Of a stretch of DNA of 64,000 bases, positions 17,650-27,239 are shown one piece after another. Source of the stretch: Oceanobacillus sp. CFH 90083 (lineage in GTDB: Bacteria > Bacillota > Bacilli > Bacillales > Amphibacillaceae); the NCBI RefSeq assembly GCF_009389585.1, contig NZ_VIYG01000003.1, forward strand, positions 186,001 to 250,000, in the 5' to 3' direction. Within the stretch, counting starts at the first letter, position 1; each line of letters starts with the position of its first letter. The notes under the pieces were generated by a model. It had not been told where the DNA came from and did not search any database. It worked only from the letters and a program-made list of their open reading frames with translations. Made by a program: the position numbers and the translations under genes.

Positions 17650-17698
17650 GGCAGTCTTATTAAAAATAGTATTAATCATATTTTTGATAAGACTGCCT
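17650..17698. terminator. Terminator between SNF2 and LysR genes
   Basis: Arms 17650-17668 and 17680-17698 pair at 18 of 19 positions; AT-rich inner part. It lies between two convergent genes. Confidence 0.7.
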
Positions 17699-17775
17699 GT
17701 TATTCTGTAAAGAGTATTAAATGGATTATTACGATTGAGAGTATAGCATACTGATTTTAATATATAGGAGAACAG

Positions 17776-18693
17776 TTATTGATAAATCTCTTTTAGAGAG
17801 TTAATAAATAGCTTAGAGATATTCGTCATATAAGTATCTTTCTTATATACTACTGCTAAAGACCACAGCATACTGGGATCATTTAATGTAAAAACCTCAA
17901 TATTATCTGGAAGCTGTTTTCCCTTCAACCCGCCCTCGGGCATAAAAGTGAAACCCATTCCTGCAGAAACTAAATTTATTGCTGTAGTTAAATTCTCAGT
18001 TTCTAATATATGTTTAGGTTCAAAATGTTTTTTGCTGAAGTGCTGTGAAATTGCTGATGTTAAATTTTGTCCAGGTTTGGTAATAATAAAAAGCTCTGAT
18101 TCTAATAAGGAAATATCTATATAAGGATATTGCTTAAAATTATCTGATTTTATTTTTCTAACCAGTGAGTGGTCTTTATTACCTACAAGTAAAATTTCCT
18201 CTTCCATAAGTGTGTCGTAAGTAAGCTTTGAAAAATCCATATCAGCTGGCAAGTTCATTACGGCAAAATCAATTTTTTCATTCAAAAGCTCCCTTACTAG
18301 AAAATTAGATTTCCCCTCCGTAATATTTATTTCAATATTTGGATGCATGGTCGTAAAGGAAGGCAGAATTTCCGGCAATAGAGAAGCGCCTCTCCATATT
18401 GCGAGTCCAAAACGAATTTTCCCTCGATCGTTTGCTTGTATTTCAGAAAACTCTTTCTGTAGTTTTTTTTCCAGTGACATGATTTGTAAGGTATATTGGT
18501 AGTAGCGTTCTCCTGTGTAAGTAAGTTTTAATGGAGATGCGTTGCGATCAAATAATTCGACTCCAAGATTCTCCTCCAGTCTTTTTAAATATTTACTAAG
18601 AGAAGGCTGTGAAATATATAGCTTTTTAGCTGCTTTTGATAGCCCTTCTTCCTCTACAATAGCTAAAAAATATTCGAAATTTTTAAAGAACAT
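17776..18693 (-). CDS. LysR-family transcriptional regulator
   Basis: 305-aa LysR regulator. The N-terminal helix-turn-helix is typical (EGLSKAAKKLYISQPSLSKYLKRLEENLGVELFDR), followed by a two-lobed co-inducer domain. AAAGGAG precedes the ATG. It is divergent from the anion transporter / dehydrogenase / RraA-like operon, and the intergenic T-N11-A dyad at 18726 fits a LysR site. It probably activates that operon when a carboxylate substrate is present. Confidence 0.92.
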   Translation of the reverse strand: MFFKNFEYFLAIVEEEGLSKAAKKLYISQPSLSKYLKRLEENLGVELFDRNASPLKLTYTGERYYQYTLQIMSLEKKLQKEFSEIQANDRGKIRFGLAIWRGASLLPEILPSFTTMHPNIEINITEGKSNFLVRELLNEKIDFAVMNLPADMDFSKLTYDTLMEEEILLVGNKDHSLVRKIKSDNFKQYPYIDISLLESELFIITKPGQNLTSAISQHFSKKHFEPKHILETENLTTAINLVSAGMGFTFMPEGGLKGKQLPDNIEVFTLNDPSMLWSLAVVYKKDTYMTNISKLFINSLKEIYQ

Positions 18694-18725
18694 ATTATAG
18701 TCTCCTTTTACTATATAACCAAAAG

Positions 18726-18742
18726 TCTATAATGACTATAGA
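18726..18742. promoter_or_regulatory. LysR-type binding dyad
   Basis: TCTATAATGACTATAGA has arms TCTATA/TATAGA around a 5-bp centre and contains the T-N11-A pattern of LysR recognition boxes. It lies 33 bp upstream of the lysR ATG in the divergent intergenic region. Confidence 0.55.
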
Positions 18743-18815
18743 ACAATTCCCATTACTATTCAAATAGATATTGTTATAAGATGAATATTAACAATTATTC
18801 CATTGAAATAATTAA

Positions 18816-18829
18816 TGTAAACGCATTCT
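18816..18829 (+). promoter_or_regulatory. cre-like site before the anion transporter
   Basis: TGTAAACGCATTCT matches the CcpA cre consensus except for its last base, 90 bp upstream of the transporter start. Catabolite repression is plausible. Confidence 0.4.
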
Positions 18830-18918
18830 TGAGGGTTATTTCTATTGGATGTTGTTTTTATGAATAATCTGCGCAGATATATTCAATAGAATCACAAATT
18901 GTATTACAGGAGGAAAAT

Positions 18919-20196
18919 ATGAATATTGAAGCTATTATTACACTGGTTATTCTTGCTACCATGGTATTCTTTTTTGTTACAGAAAGAATTCCGCTAGCAG
19001 TAACTTCTGTCACTGGAGCAATAGTTTTGGCTTCACTTGGGATTATAGATAAATCAGTGGTTTTTGAATCTATGGGAGGATCTACTATTGTGTTATTAGC
19101 AGCCATGATGATTATAGGGTCAGCCCTTTTTCATACAGGAATAGCTGAAACGTTAAGTGTTCGAATAACAAAAATAACTGGTACCTCTGAAAATGGTATT
19201 ATGATTGCGGTAGTTTTAGTAGCATTATTGCTATCTTCCATTGCGAGTGGTCTTGGGGTTGTAGCAATGATGCTGCCAATTGTTATTGCCATGAGTATGA
19301 AAGCTAATATATCTGTTTCCAGACAATTAATTCCCCTTTCTTTTGCAGCAAGTATCGGTGGGAATTTAACTTTAGCTGGTGCAGCAAGCAATGTAAGTAC
19401 TGCTGGATTAATTGAGGATATGGGGATTCCATTTGTATCGTTCTTTGAGATTGGTAAGGTTGGATTACCATTGTGTATTTTATTTTTAATCTATTTTCTT
19501 ACCATTGGAAAGAAAGCGTTATCAAAAGGGGATACATCCAGTCATGAATATCTTAAGGAATATACGCATAAAAGCAGTGAAAATAATGTATTTAGTCCTG
19601 CTAAAGCAATCATTGCCGGAATTATTCTAATAGCAGTATTAATAGCGATGGCAATTAATCATGATAGCTTTCCTATGTATTTTGTTGCTGCTGTAGGAGC
19701 TATATTGTTAATTTTAACAAGGTGTATGTCGGAGAAAGAAGCAATAAAATCGATTGACTGGCCAACTTTATTTATTGTAGGGGGAATGAGTGCTGTTTCA
19801 AAAGCAATGACTGAAAGCGGTGCAGGTGCATTAATTGCTGATGGAGTAATAAAAGTATTGGGAGACAATCCAAATAAGCTTTTATTCCTGTTTCTTGTGT
19901 TGACTATGACAATGCTATTAACAAATATGATGATGAATACATCAACTGTTCTTTTGGTTACACCTTTATTAATACCCATTGCAGTTACTATTGATGTAAA
20001 TCCTGTTGCAATAGGTATAGCTATATGTGTTGCTGCTTCAGCTCCATTCTTAACCCCTGTTGGATCAGGAACTAATACATTAATTATCAAACCGGGAAAT
20101 TTAAGCTTTAGAGATTTTTTTGTTCCAGGTATTGGATTGTCGGTAGTTGTGCTTATTGGCTGCATGGCGTTAATTCCGTTATTTTGGCCATTGTAG
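18919..20196 (+). CDS. SLC13/DASS- or ArsB-type anion permease
   Basis: 425-aa membrane protein with about 11-12 helices. Two repeated ligand/ion motifs are visible: GGNLTLAGAASNVSTAGL in the first half and TPVGSGTNTLI in the second. These match the SNT-like motifs of divalent anion:sodium symporters and the CitMHS/ArsB superfamily. CAGGAGGAAAAT precedes the ATG. It heads an operon with a 2-hydroxyacid dehydrogenase and an RraA-like aldolase, so the cargo is likely a di- or hydroxy-carboxylate. Confidence 0.85.
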   Translation: MNIEAIITLVILATMVFFFVTERIPLAVTSVTGAIVLASLGIIDKSVVFESMGGSTIVLLAAMMIIGSALFHTGIAETLSVRITKITGTSENGIMIAVVLVALLLSSIASGLGVVAMMLPIVIAMSMKANISVSRQLIPLSFAASIGGNLTLAGAASNVSTAGLIEDMGIPFVSFFEIGKVGLPLCILFLIYFLTIGKKALSKGDTSSHEYLKEYTHKSSENNVFSPAKAIIAGIILIAVLIAMAINHDSFPMYFVAAVGAILLILTRCMSEKEAIKSIDWPTLFIVGGMSAVSKAMTESGAGALIADGVIKVLGDNPNKLLFLFLVLTMTMLLTNMMMNTSTVLLVTPLLIPIAVTIDVNPVAIGIAICVAASAPFLTPVGSGTNTLIIKPGNLSFRDFFVPGIGLSVVVLIGCMALIPLFWPL

Positions 20197-20223
20197 TAGA
20201 GATAGAAGAGGGAGTTATTATAA

Positions 20224-21240
20224 ATGAAAAAGGCTATTGTTGTTGATAAAGATTATGGAAGTGTAACAACAGATGATTTGAATTCATTGAAAGAAAGGTT
20301 TAAAGAAGAAAATATAGAGCTGGAACTAAAACATTTTGATTCAGAGGATGAAATAATTTCAGAGTGTCAAGAAGCAGAAGCAATTTTAGGTACAGGAAAT
20401 CCGCCAATGAGTGAAAAGGTGATTTCTTATTTACCAAATCTTAAAATGATACAGAGATTTGGTATCGGCGTAAATTCAATAGATCTCTCGGCTGCAACAG
20501 AAGGTCATAAAATTGTGTCATATATGCCTGGCTTCTGTTTAGACGAATTGGCTGCACATGCCACCTCTATGATTTTGGGTTTAATTCGAAATACAGCTTA
20601 TTATGATCGGCATATCAGGCAAGGGAAATGGCCGAAAGCAGAATATTATACACCAAAATCTATTTCAGAGATGACGATAGGTTTATATGGATTTGGCGGT
20701 TCTGCAAAAGAACTGTACAAAATTTTTAATAAGGGATTTCACTCAAGAGTCATAGCTTGTGATCCATATGTTTCAGAAGATATAAAGGAAACATTTAATA
20801 TAGAATTCGTAAATTTCGATAAATTGTTAGAAGAATCGGATGTTGTTTCTCTACATGCTCCTCTTAATATGGAGACCAGACATATTTTTAATCAAGAAGC
20901 ATTTAAAAAAATGAAAAATGATGCAATGATTATAAATATTGCAAGAGGTCCGTTAATTGATGAAGCTGCATTGATAGATGCATTGAAGACAGGGGAGATC
21001 CGTTTTGCAGGCTTAGACGTTTTTGAAAATGAGCCTTTAGATAAAAAATCTGAATTGCGAAATATGGAAAATGTCATTTTAACCAGTCACAGTGCTTTTT
21101 ATGGTGAAGGTTCTAAACAGAAGCAATTAAACTGGGCATTTGAGCTTGTCAGTCAAGTTTTAAACGAAAATACAATAAAAAAAGAATTCGTAGCAAATAA
21201 AGAGATTTGTAATAAGGATACAAAGTTTATATTTAAATAG
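20224..21240 (+). CDS. D-isomer-specific 2-hydroxyacid dehydrogenase
   Basis: 338-aa NAD-dependent enzyme interconverting 2-hydroxy and 2-oxo acids. It has the Rossmann loop LYGFGGSAKEL (third Gly replaced by Ala), catalytic Arg in NIARGPLIDEAAL, Glu in GLDVFENEP and His in LTSHSAFYGE. The C-terminus carries about 20 extra polar residues. It starts 28 bp after the transporter stop and ends 12 bp before the RraA-like gene. It would supply a 2-oxo acid for the aldolase. Confidence 0.88.
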   Translation: MKKAIVVDKDYGSVTTDDLNSLKERFKEENIELELKHFDSEDEIISECQEAEAILGTGNPPMSEKVISYLPNLKMIQRFGIGVNSIDLSAATEGHKIVSYMPGFCLDELAAHATSMILGLIRNTAYYDRHIRQGKWPKAEYYTPKSISEMTIGLYGFGGSAKELYKIFNKGFHSRVIACDPYVSEDIKETFNIEFVNFDKLLEESDVVSLHAPLNMETRHIFNQEAFKKMKNDAMIINIARGPLIDEAALIDALKTGEIRFAGLDVFENEPLDKKSELRNMENVILTSHSAFYGEGSKQKQLNWAFELVSQVLNENTIKKEFVANKEICNKDTKFIFK

Positions 21241-21251
21241 GAGTTGAAAAA

Positions 21252-21929
21252 ATGAAGAATGTAGGATGTTTCATAGTAAACAACTTTGAAAGACCAGAAC
21301 TTGAATTAGTAAATGCATTTAAAGGGATTCCAGCTGCAAATATTGATGATTGTATGAACCGCATGGGTGCAGTTAATTCAGCCATACGGCCAATGAATAA
21401 AAGTCCATTACTAGGTGTAGCTTTTACTGTAAAAGTACCAGAAGGAGATAATCTCATGTTCCATAAAGCAATGGATATGGCCCAACCTGGAGATGTAATT
21501 ATAATTGATGCTTCAGGTTATACAGAGAGAGCGATTTTAGGAGAGTTAATGATTTCCTATTGTAAATCAAGGGGAATTACTGGTGTTGTGGTAGACGGAA
21601 GTATAAGAGATGCAGAAGCATTGGAAGCAATGGATTTCCCTATATATGCAAGAGGTATTTCTCCTAATGGACCTTATAAAAATGGTCCAGGTGAAATTAA
21701 TGTTCCCGTAACTATTGGCGGGAAGACTGTTTGTCCAGGTGATATTGTAGTTGGTGATCAAGATGGTATAGTTATCATTAAACCTGACGATGCAAAAGAG
21801 CTAGCTATAAAAGCAAGGAAAGTAACAGAGAAAGAAGATTTGATTATGAATAAAATTTTGACAGAAGGAGTTTATGATCGCCCGTGGGTAAATGAAAAAC
21901 TGGCTGAGATTGGTTGTGAATATAATTAA
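21252..21929 (+). CDS. RraA-like protein / HMG-CHA aldolase family
   Basis: 225 aa. It matches the family of class II 4-hydroxy-4-methyl-2-oxoglutarate/4-carboxy-4-hydroxy-2-oxoadipate aldolases, which cleave to pyruvate with a divalent metal. Key regions are GELM in the pyruvate-binding loop (AILGELMISYC) and the Arg-Asp metal/substrate motif in VVDGSIRDAEAL. RraA, the RNase E inhibitor, shares this fold, but Firmicute context with a carboxylate transporter favours an aldolase or oxaloacetate decarboxylase role. RBS ATAGGAG precedes the ATG. Confidence 0.85.
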   Translation: MKNVGCFIVNNFERPELELVNAFKGIPAANIDDCMNRMGAVNSAIRPMNKSPLLGVAFTVKVPEGDNLMFHKAMDMAQPGDVIIIDASGYTERAILGELMISYCKSRGITGVVVDGSIRDAEALEAMDFPIYARGISPNGPYKNGPGEINVPVTIGGKTVCPGDIVVGDQDGIVIIKPDDAKELAIKARKVTEKEDLIMNKILTEGVYDRPWVNEKLAEIGCEYN

Positions 21930-21998
21930 GGAAGTTTTAAGTACTGCAAACAAAAATAATGAGCTGCAAATAATATTGTTAATATAAGAGCCGACATC

Positions 21999-22043
21999 CC
22001 CTCTTCTAAGTAAATAAAATATAATCCTCTACTTAGAAGAGGG
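21999..22043 (+). terminator. Hairpin terminator after the RraA-like gene
   Basis: Perfect 14-bp arms 21999-22012 and 22030-22043 with a 17-base loop. Only a weak T-rich tail follows. Confidence 0.65.
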
Positions 22044-22117
22044 CTATTAATTAGGAATTATAAGAAAAGCAAAGCAATAACTGAATAATACTTACCCTGA
22101 AGGGATCGTTGATTAAA

Positions 22118-22666
22118 ATGAATAAAACAATCTATATTATCAGACATTGTGAAGCAGAGGGACAAGCTCCCGAAGCACCATTGACAGCAAAGGGAAAAGA
22201 ACAGGCGAAGGTGCTATCTGCATTTTTGTCCGGCAGAGAAGCTGACCATATCGTTTCCAGCCCCTTTTTACGTGCGGTGCAAACGATAGAACCTTTTGTA
22301 GCTGCAAATAATTTAAAAATAGAAACCGATAATCGTTTACAGGAGAGAGTGCTCAGCTCTGTTTCCATGCCTGATTGGATGGATAAGCTCGAAGCAGCCT
22401 ATCAGGATTTCAATTTGAAATATGAAGGTGGAGAAAGCAGTAACGAAGCAGCAGGGAGAATCGTTGCAGCAGTGAATGACTTATGTGCAGATGATACCGG
22501 GAATAGCATCATTGTTGCACATGGGGGAATTATATCTTTATTACTCCATCATTATGATAAAAGCTTTGGCTTTGAAGCTTGGAAACAGTTAAGTAATCCA
22601 GATGTTTATGCATTACAGATTGCAGAACATACGCATCAGCTCAGGCGGTTATGGTTCGAGGATTAA
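22118..22666 (+). CDS. Histidine phosphatase family protein
   Basis: 182-aa phosphoglycerate-mutase-like phosphatase. The catalytic histidine is in YIIRHCEAEGQ, a conserved Arg in SSPFLRAVQT, and the second His in IIVAHGGIISLL. Such proteins dephosphorylate small phosphomonoesters; the substrate cannot be inferred. ATG 22118 is preferred over the in-frame TTG 22109, although AGGGAT at 22101 is a little far. Single gene, bounded by terminators on both sides. Confidence 0.85.
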   Translation: MNKTIYIIRHCEAEGQAPEAPLTAKGKEQAKVLSAFLSGREADHIVSSPFLRAVQTIEPFVAANNLKIETDNRLQERVLSSVSMPDWMDKLEAAYQDFNLKYEGGESSNEAAGRIVAAVNDLCADDTGNSIIVAHGGIISLLLHHYDKSFGFEAWKQLSNPDVYALQIAEHTHQLRRLWFED

Positions 22667-22718
22667 TATCCTGACGATAGCATAAGTTTTTCTCTTGATT
22701 TCATCTCCACATTATTCT

Positions 22719-22752
22719 AAAAAGCAGAACATGATTCTATGCTCTGCTTTTT
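22719..22752. terminator. Bidirectional terminator
   Basis: AAAAAGCAGA (22719-22728) and TCTGCTTTTT (22743-22752) form a stem with A- and T-runs, between convergent genes. Confidence 0.8.
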
Positions 22753-22775
22753 AATTTTCCTATGCTATATTACAT

Positions 22776-23438
22776 TTAATCATCCCACCAGCTCGTCTCC
22801 ATATCAATCAGCCAATGATTTTTTAAGGTTAAGGCGCGTTCCATGGCCGCAATGGCTCCAGTGATTAAAAGAGTCATATTTAACCATGACGGAAGAATAA
22901 TCGGCGATTCAAAAGAACCCCATCTTTCCTCAATAAAAGGAAGCTGTGAAATCAGAGAAACCAGCTGCGGCAGACCCAGTAATAACGAAACTAACAGAAC
23001 AAAAATCGCCAATTTGCCAATAATGGAGCTGATCTTAGGAAATTTTGCATCAAAGCGCATACGCAGACCTTCAGCTGAACGGCGATCTGGAGCTAACACA
23101 ACTTCCTGTTCGTCCTCTGTAATATAATGAATGCGCTTCAAGCCATATGTCGTTGTTGCTGCTTCAATCACGCCCCCGGGAACTGGAAAAACGGCAGGAT
23201 TCGCAGCTCGGGCATGATGCTTGCCATCACGGTATACATCTATGGCTTCATTTTCATCAAAATAATTCACGTGAATTGCATAGGTATGCAACCCTCCATC
23301 ATCTTCACGAAGCTTTATATAAAAAAGCGTACGATAAAAAACCTCATAAAAACGAAAGGGCTTCAACGCATGTCCATCCCCATCCTTCACTTTTTTCATT
23401 GCTCTTTGCCTGCGCTTGCTTTTAAAAAAACGCAACAT
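22776..23438 (-). CDS. Hypothetical membrane protein (220 aa)
   Basis: Not recognised. A basic N-terminus (SKRRQRAMKK) and a soluble beta-rich region of about 130 residues are followed by two membrane helices (about 140-165 and 185-205) and an acidic tail ending SWWDD. RBS GGAGGTAGG precedes the ATG. It is a single gene. Confidence 0.65.
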   Translation of the reverse strand: MLRFFKSKRRQRAMKKVKDGDGHALKPFRFYEVFYRTLFYIKLREDDGGLHTYAIHVNYFDENEAIDVYRDGKHHARAANPAVFPVPGGVIEAATTTYGLKRIHYITEDEQEVVLAPDRRSAEGLRMRFDAKFPKISSIIGKLAIFVLLVSLLLGLPQLVSLISQLPFIEERWGSFESPIILPSWLNMTLLITGAIAAMERALTLKNHWLIDMETSWWDD

Positions 23439-23615
23439 CCTATCCTACCTCCGAATAGACCCTTTATAAATAATACGGAACAGACCGGAAAAAGTTTCTA
23501 ATAATCTTATTATTATCTGTAAAGTTTTCTGGCTAAACAGAATGGATTACTTTTTTGTATGAAAAAGTGCTTGCTGGCTCATAACTAAGATAGGATGAGC
23601 GAGAGGGGGCGGACA

Positions 23616-24941
23616 ATGGATTTCATCAATCAGATAGAAGACATAAAGCAGAAAAATAAAGATTTGCAAATGAAGTCCATCATGATAAATGGAATTTCTT
23701 ATGATATTGTCGGTTTTGAAAGCTTAGTGGATTTTTCAGCAACGTGGGAAATAGTGGAGATGTTAATTCGTAATGAAGAAGAAAAATCATCAGAGACAGC
23801 AGGCTTTCATTCAAAAAATACATCATGGAAGAAAATAGAATTCAGCAAACAAATTCAAGCCTTGTATGAAGGGAAAGTAATCATTTGGAATCGTACTGAA
23901 GAAGTATCCTTAATCGTGGATCCAGTTTCACAGCCTCTTTACCGGAGTATCGAAGTCCCAGTTAATGAATCCATTATTTACGGAGCAAAGGATGCTTTTA
24001 CGGAGAATAGTCACCAAAATATTGGATTATTGCGCAGTAAATATCAATCGAAGGATATTGAGGTCCTGACAACACAGCATGGAAAAAGAAACCGCCGCTT
24101 CTCTTTTCTAATTTTAAAAGGAACGACAGACGAGAAAATGGTCGAGATGGTGAAAAAGAAAATCGAGGATTATCCTAATGAAATTAAGCAGGTGAAGGAT
24201 ATTCATGTTGCATTTGGTTTCTCTAAATTTTCTCTGATCACCCGGATATCCTCTACAGAGCTTCCTGAAAATGCCATGGAGTACATAGAGCAGGGAAAAA
24301 TTGTGTTCTTTATGGATGGTTATCCATTTGCATTGGTGCTGTTTAATACGGTTTTTGATGTATTTAAACAGCCGAGTGACAGCAATTATCTAAGTGTCTT
24401 TGTGTATTCTTTATATGTACTGCGGATTGTCGGAATTATGATTGCAATGCTGCTGCCGGGATTGTATGTGGCGCTTATTACGATAAATCCGGAAATGTTA
24501 AAAATTCAGCTGGCCCTGTCGATCACGGAAAGCCGTCAGTTTGTCCCATACTCGGCTTTTATAGAAATAATCATTATGCTGCTCTTAATTGAATTAATTA
24601 CGGAAGCTGCGGTCCGGCTGCCTCTTTCTATTTCCAATACGATTGGCGTTGTAGGCGGTATTATTTTAGGGCAGGCGATTGTGGAGGCAAGCCTTGTAAG
24701 TGGTGTATTAATTATTATTATTGCTGCCACAACGATTGCTAATGGTATTATTATTAATTTCGAAAATGGGATTACGCTGCGCCTTATGAAGTACATTATT
24801 GTGATTTTCTCTGCCCTGTTTGGCATTCTTGGACATGTTATCGGACTGGTGGTTTTATGCTCATATATTGCCCGGATTACAAGCTTTGGAGTGCCGTATG
24901 TCCGATGGAAAAAGGAAGGGATTCAAAGTGAAAATCAATAA
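23616..24941 (+). CDS. gerAA: Spore germination receptor subunit A (GerAA family)
   Basis: Inner-membrane A subunit of a nutrient germinant receptor; with B and C subunits it senses amino acids or sugars and triggers spore germination. A soluble N-terminal domain (about 230 residues) precedes about five membrane helices. Family motifs include NRTEEV, YRSIEVPVNESIIYGAKDAFTE and PLSISNTIGVVGGIILGQA. ATG 23616 follows GAGAGGGGG by 6 bases; the in-frame ATG at 23595 has no such site. It overlaps gerAB by 14 bases. Expression in the forespore under sigma-G is expected from the family; I did not identify the promoter. Confidence 0.93.
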   Translation: MDFINQIEDIKQKNKDLQMKSIMINGISYDIVGFESLVDFSATWEIVEMLIRNEEEKSSETAGFHSKNTSWKKIEFSKQIQALYEGKVIIWNRTEEVSLIVDPVSQPLYRSIEVPVNESIIYGAKDAFTENSHQNIGLLRSKYQSKDIEVLTTQHGKRNRRFSFLILKGTTDEKMVEMVKKKIEDYPNEIKQVKDIHVAFGFSKFSLITRISSTELPENAMEYIEQGKIVFFMDGYPFALVLFNTVFDVFKQPSDSNYLSVFVYSLYVLRIVGIMIAMLLPGLYVALITINPEMLKIQLALSITESRQFVPYSAFIEIIIMLLLIELITEAAVRLPLSISNTIGVVGGIILGQAIVEASLVSGVLIIIIAATTIANGIIINFENGITLRLMKYIIVIFSALFGILGHVIGLVVLCSYIARITSFGVPYVRWKKEGIQSENQ

Positions 24942-26001
24942 TTTATTAATTATTCTTTTTTTCTTTATAACGAATGTAGGGGTGATGTTTCTTCTGTACC
25001 CGACGCTAATTCTAGATACGGTTGACAACGGTCATTGGCTGGTTGTTCTTTTGCATGGTTTTTCGCACATTATTATTCTTGGTGTTTTATTAGTTGGATT
25101 ATCCAAATTAAAGGAGCCTAATATTTTACGGTACGTACCGAAAAATCGTTGGATTATTTCTGTTGCAATATTTGTTCCTTTGGCGCTATTTATCATTGGA
25201 ACAGTAATTGTCTCTATCCGGACTTACGCAGAATTTACTACCGTATTATTTTTAAATCAAACACCTATTCTTTATGTGATGATTATATTCATTGCCACAG
25301 CAACTTATATTGGACTTGGTTCGATGGAGAGTATCTTTCGCACTACTTTTTTAATTGCAGCTGCATCCTCTTTTTTCATTTTAATTATTTTCATTCTTTC
25401 TTTCCTCAATGCCAGGTGGTATAACCTGTTTCCGATAAAGGTAGATCGCATCGACTTTTTGTTTGAAATGCCTTTTATTACTGGTTTCTTAATTTTAACG
25501 CCTACATTCTTATTTTTGGCTTTTTTACCAAAGGGAAAGAAAATGGATGTTAAAAGTATTTTCTGGTTTGCGTGGTTCATTATTCCGCTTATCTTTATTG
25601 CGGCCTATTCACCAATGCTGGTATTTGGATATGAAGCAGCACAGAATTTTACATTTCCATATATCGAAATGTTAGCGACAGTCGATATTCAGTGGTCTAT
25701 TTTTGAAACATTAACCAGTCTGTTTGGGTTGAGCCTGCTTATTTATGCGACATTATTTTTAGGGATGCTACTGCATATTTTACGCATGCTATACCAAAGC
25801 GTATTCCAGACAGGCAGCCTGCATGCATCGATTGCACTGGTCGTTATGGTGATTGTCATTACGCTGACCGCTAATATGATATCTACGTGGGACGAAGTAC
25901 AAAATCATATTGCATGGCTTATCCCGTTCCGCTTTTATTCGATTATTAGTCTGCTGATTTTCATCTTTTGGATAGGAAGAAGGGAAAAGCATGAAGCATA
26001 A
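24928..26001 (+). CDS. gerAB: Spore germination receptor subunit B (GerAB family)
   Basis: 357-aa amino-acid-permease-like subunit with about 10 helices, thought to bind the germinant. GTG 24928 is preferred: AAGGAAGGG lies just upstream, and the resulting length is normal for GerAB. Longer in-frame starts would read through the end of gerAA. It overlaps gerAC by 11 bases, giving a tightly coupled gerAA-AB-AC operon. Confidence 0.92.
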   Translation: MKINNLLIILFFFITNVGVMFLLYPTLILDTVDNGHWLVVLLHGFSHIIILGVLLVGLSKLKEPNILRYVPKNRWIISVAIFVPLALFIIGTVIVSIRTYAEFTTVLFLNQTPILYVMIIFIATATYIGLGSMESIFRTTFLIAAASSFFILIIFILSFLNARWYNLFPIKVDRIDFLFEMPFITGFLILTPTFLFLAFLPKGKKMDVKSIFWFAWFIIPLIFIAAYSPMLVFGYEAAQNFTFPYIEMLATVDIQWSIFETLTSLFGLSLLIYATLFLGMLLHILRMLYQSVFQTGSLHASIALVVMVIVITLTANMISTWDEVQNHIAWLIPFRFYSIISLLIFIFWIGRREKHEA

Positions 26002-27106
26002 TTATTGGAAAAAGATCATTATTGCTCTTTTTATAGTTGTCTTTTTAAGCGGATGCTGGGATTCCAGAGATATTAATTACCGGTCGATGCCGATTTTAAT
26101 GGGGGTTACAAAGGATGAAGAATTATTTCATGTATATATGATTATTCCAGTATCGGTCGTCTCGGAGCAAAGAAATCTGGCTAAAGTGGATGGGAAAGGA
26201 GCAACTATTGTTGATGCTATTGAGCAGCTGAAGAAAAAAATTGAAACAACGATTGATTTAGAACATATTGGCTATATTGTTTTTGATGAGGAATTAGGAA
26301 AACAAGGAATTGAAAAAATGGTGAAAACCTTTATGAGAATGCGTGATATGCCATCTACGCCATCTGTCGCCTTTGTGAAAGAGGATATGAATGATTACAT
26401 TGAAATGATGATAAGCACTTTTGAAGAGGTTGGCGTGCCTATATTTGGGTTTCTGGAAAAACAAACAGGCTGGGAGATTTATAATCCTGAAGTCAGCCTC
26501 TGGGAAGTATACAGAGGAATTTATTCGTATACAACGGATATCGCCATCCCGATCATCAGCTCGAATCAGGATTTAGCGACGGGTTACTTTGGCGCAGCTG
26601 TTCTTAAAGAGGGAAAGATTATCGATACATTAAGCTCGATGGAAGTGATGCTGATGAACCTGCTGAATAATGAAAATGTGATTAAAACGTTTGTAAATAT
26701 TAATGATACAACCAATGTAGAGCTGGTGGATCGAAGCGTGGAATATGATTACAGCTTTAAAGGAGAAGAAATCGATTTAACGATAAAAGTAGAATTTATC
26801 ATGATTGTCTCGGAAGCAGATGATCATTTAACAGGCGAAGATATTCAAAAAAAGTTTGAAGAAAAAATGAAAAAAGATATGCTTCAGATGATAAAAAAAC
26901 TGCAGGATAAACATGTAGATGTACTGGGAATCGGTAATAGGATGCGGAAAAATTACACCAATGCTGAACTAGAAAAATTTCTGGATGAAATATATCCGAA
27001 TATAAATGTAGATGTAGAGGTAAACGCAGTCATAGAAAATAATGGTAAAATACGGAATTTAAATAATGATGATTTTGAAGACTGGGATCAGCAGAAGCAG
27101 GACTAG
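25991..27106 (+). CDS. gerAC: Spore germination receptor subunit C (GerAC family lipoprotein)
   Basis: 371-aa lipoprotein C subunit. Signal peptide with lipobox LSGCWDSRDIN, the typical GerAC start, then three GerAC domains. The C-terminal region (DLTIKVEFIM..EDIQKKFEEKMKKDM) matches the Ger(x)C family. It sits on the outer face of the spore inner membrane. Last gene of the operon, followed by a terminator. Confidence 0.93.
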   Translation: MKHNYWKKIIIALFIVVFLSGCWDSRDINYRSMPILMGVTKDEELFHVYMIIPVSVVSEQRNLAKVDGKGATIVDAIEQLKKKIETTIDLEHIGYIVFDEELGKQGIEKMVKTFMRMRDMPSTPSVAFVKEDMNDYIEMMISTFEEVGVPIFGFLEKQTGWEIYNPEVSLWEVYRGIYSYTTDIAIPIISSNQDLATGYFGAAVLKEGKIIDTLSSMEVMLMNLLNNENVIKTFVNINDTTNVELVDRSVEYDYSFKGEEIDLTIKVEFIMIVSEADDHLTGEDIQKKFEEKMKKDMLQMIKKLQDKHVDVLGIGNRMRKNYTNAELEKFLDEIYPNINVDVEVNAVIENNGKIRNLNNDDFEDWDQQKQD

Positions 27107-27163
27107 TATATGGAAAACCTGATTATTGCTTAATCTGCGGCTGCATATTTGAATTTTGAAAAG

Positions 27164-27198
27164 TGTCAGTTATCAACAAGTGATGACTGACATTTTTT
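27164..27198 (+). terminator. Terminator of the gerA operon
   Basis: Stem TGTCAGTTATCA / TGATGACTGACA with a short loop, followed by TTTTTT, about 60 bp after the gerAC stop. Confidence 0.85.
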
Positions 27199-27239
27199 AA
27201 TAAAAGCATGTTTATGGATTCGATAGAGATGGAAATACG

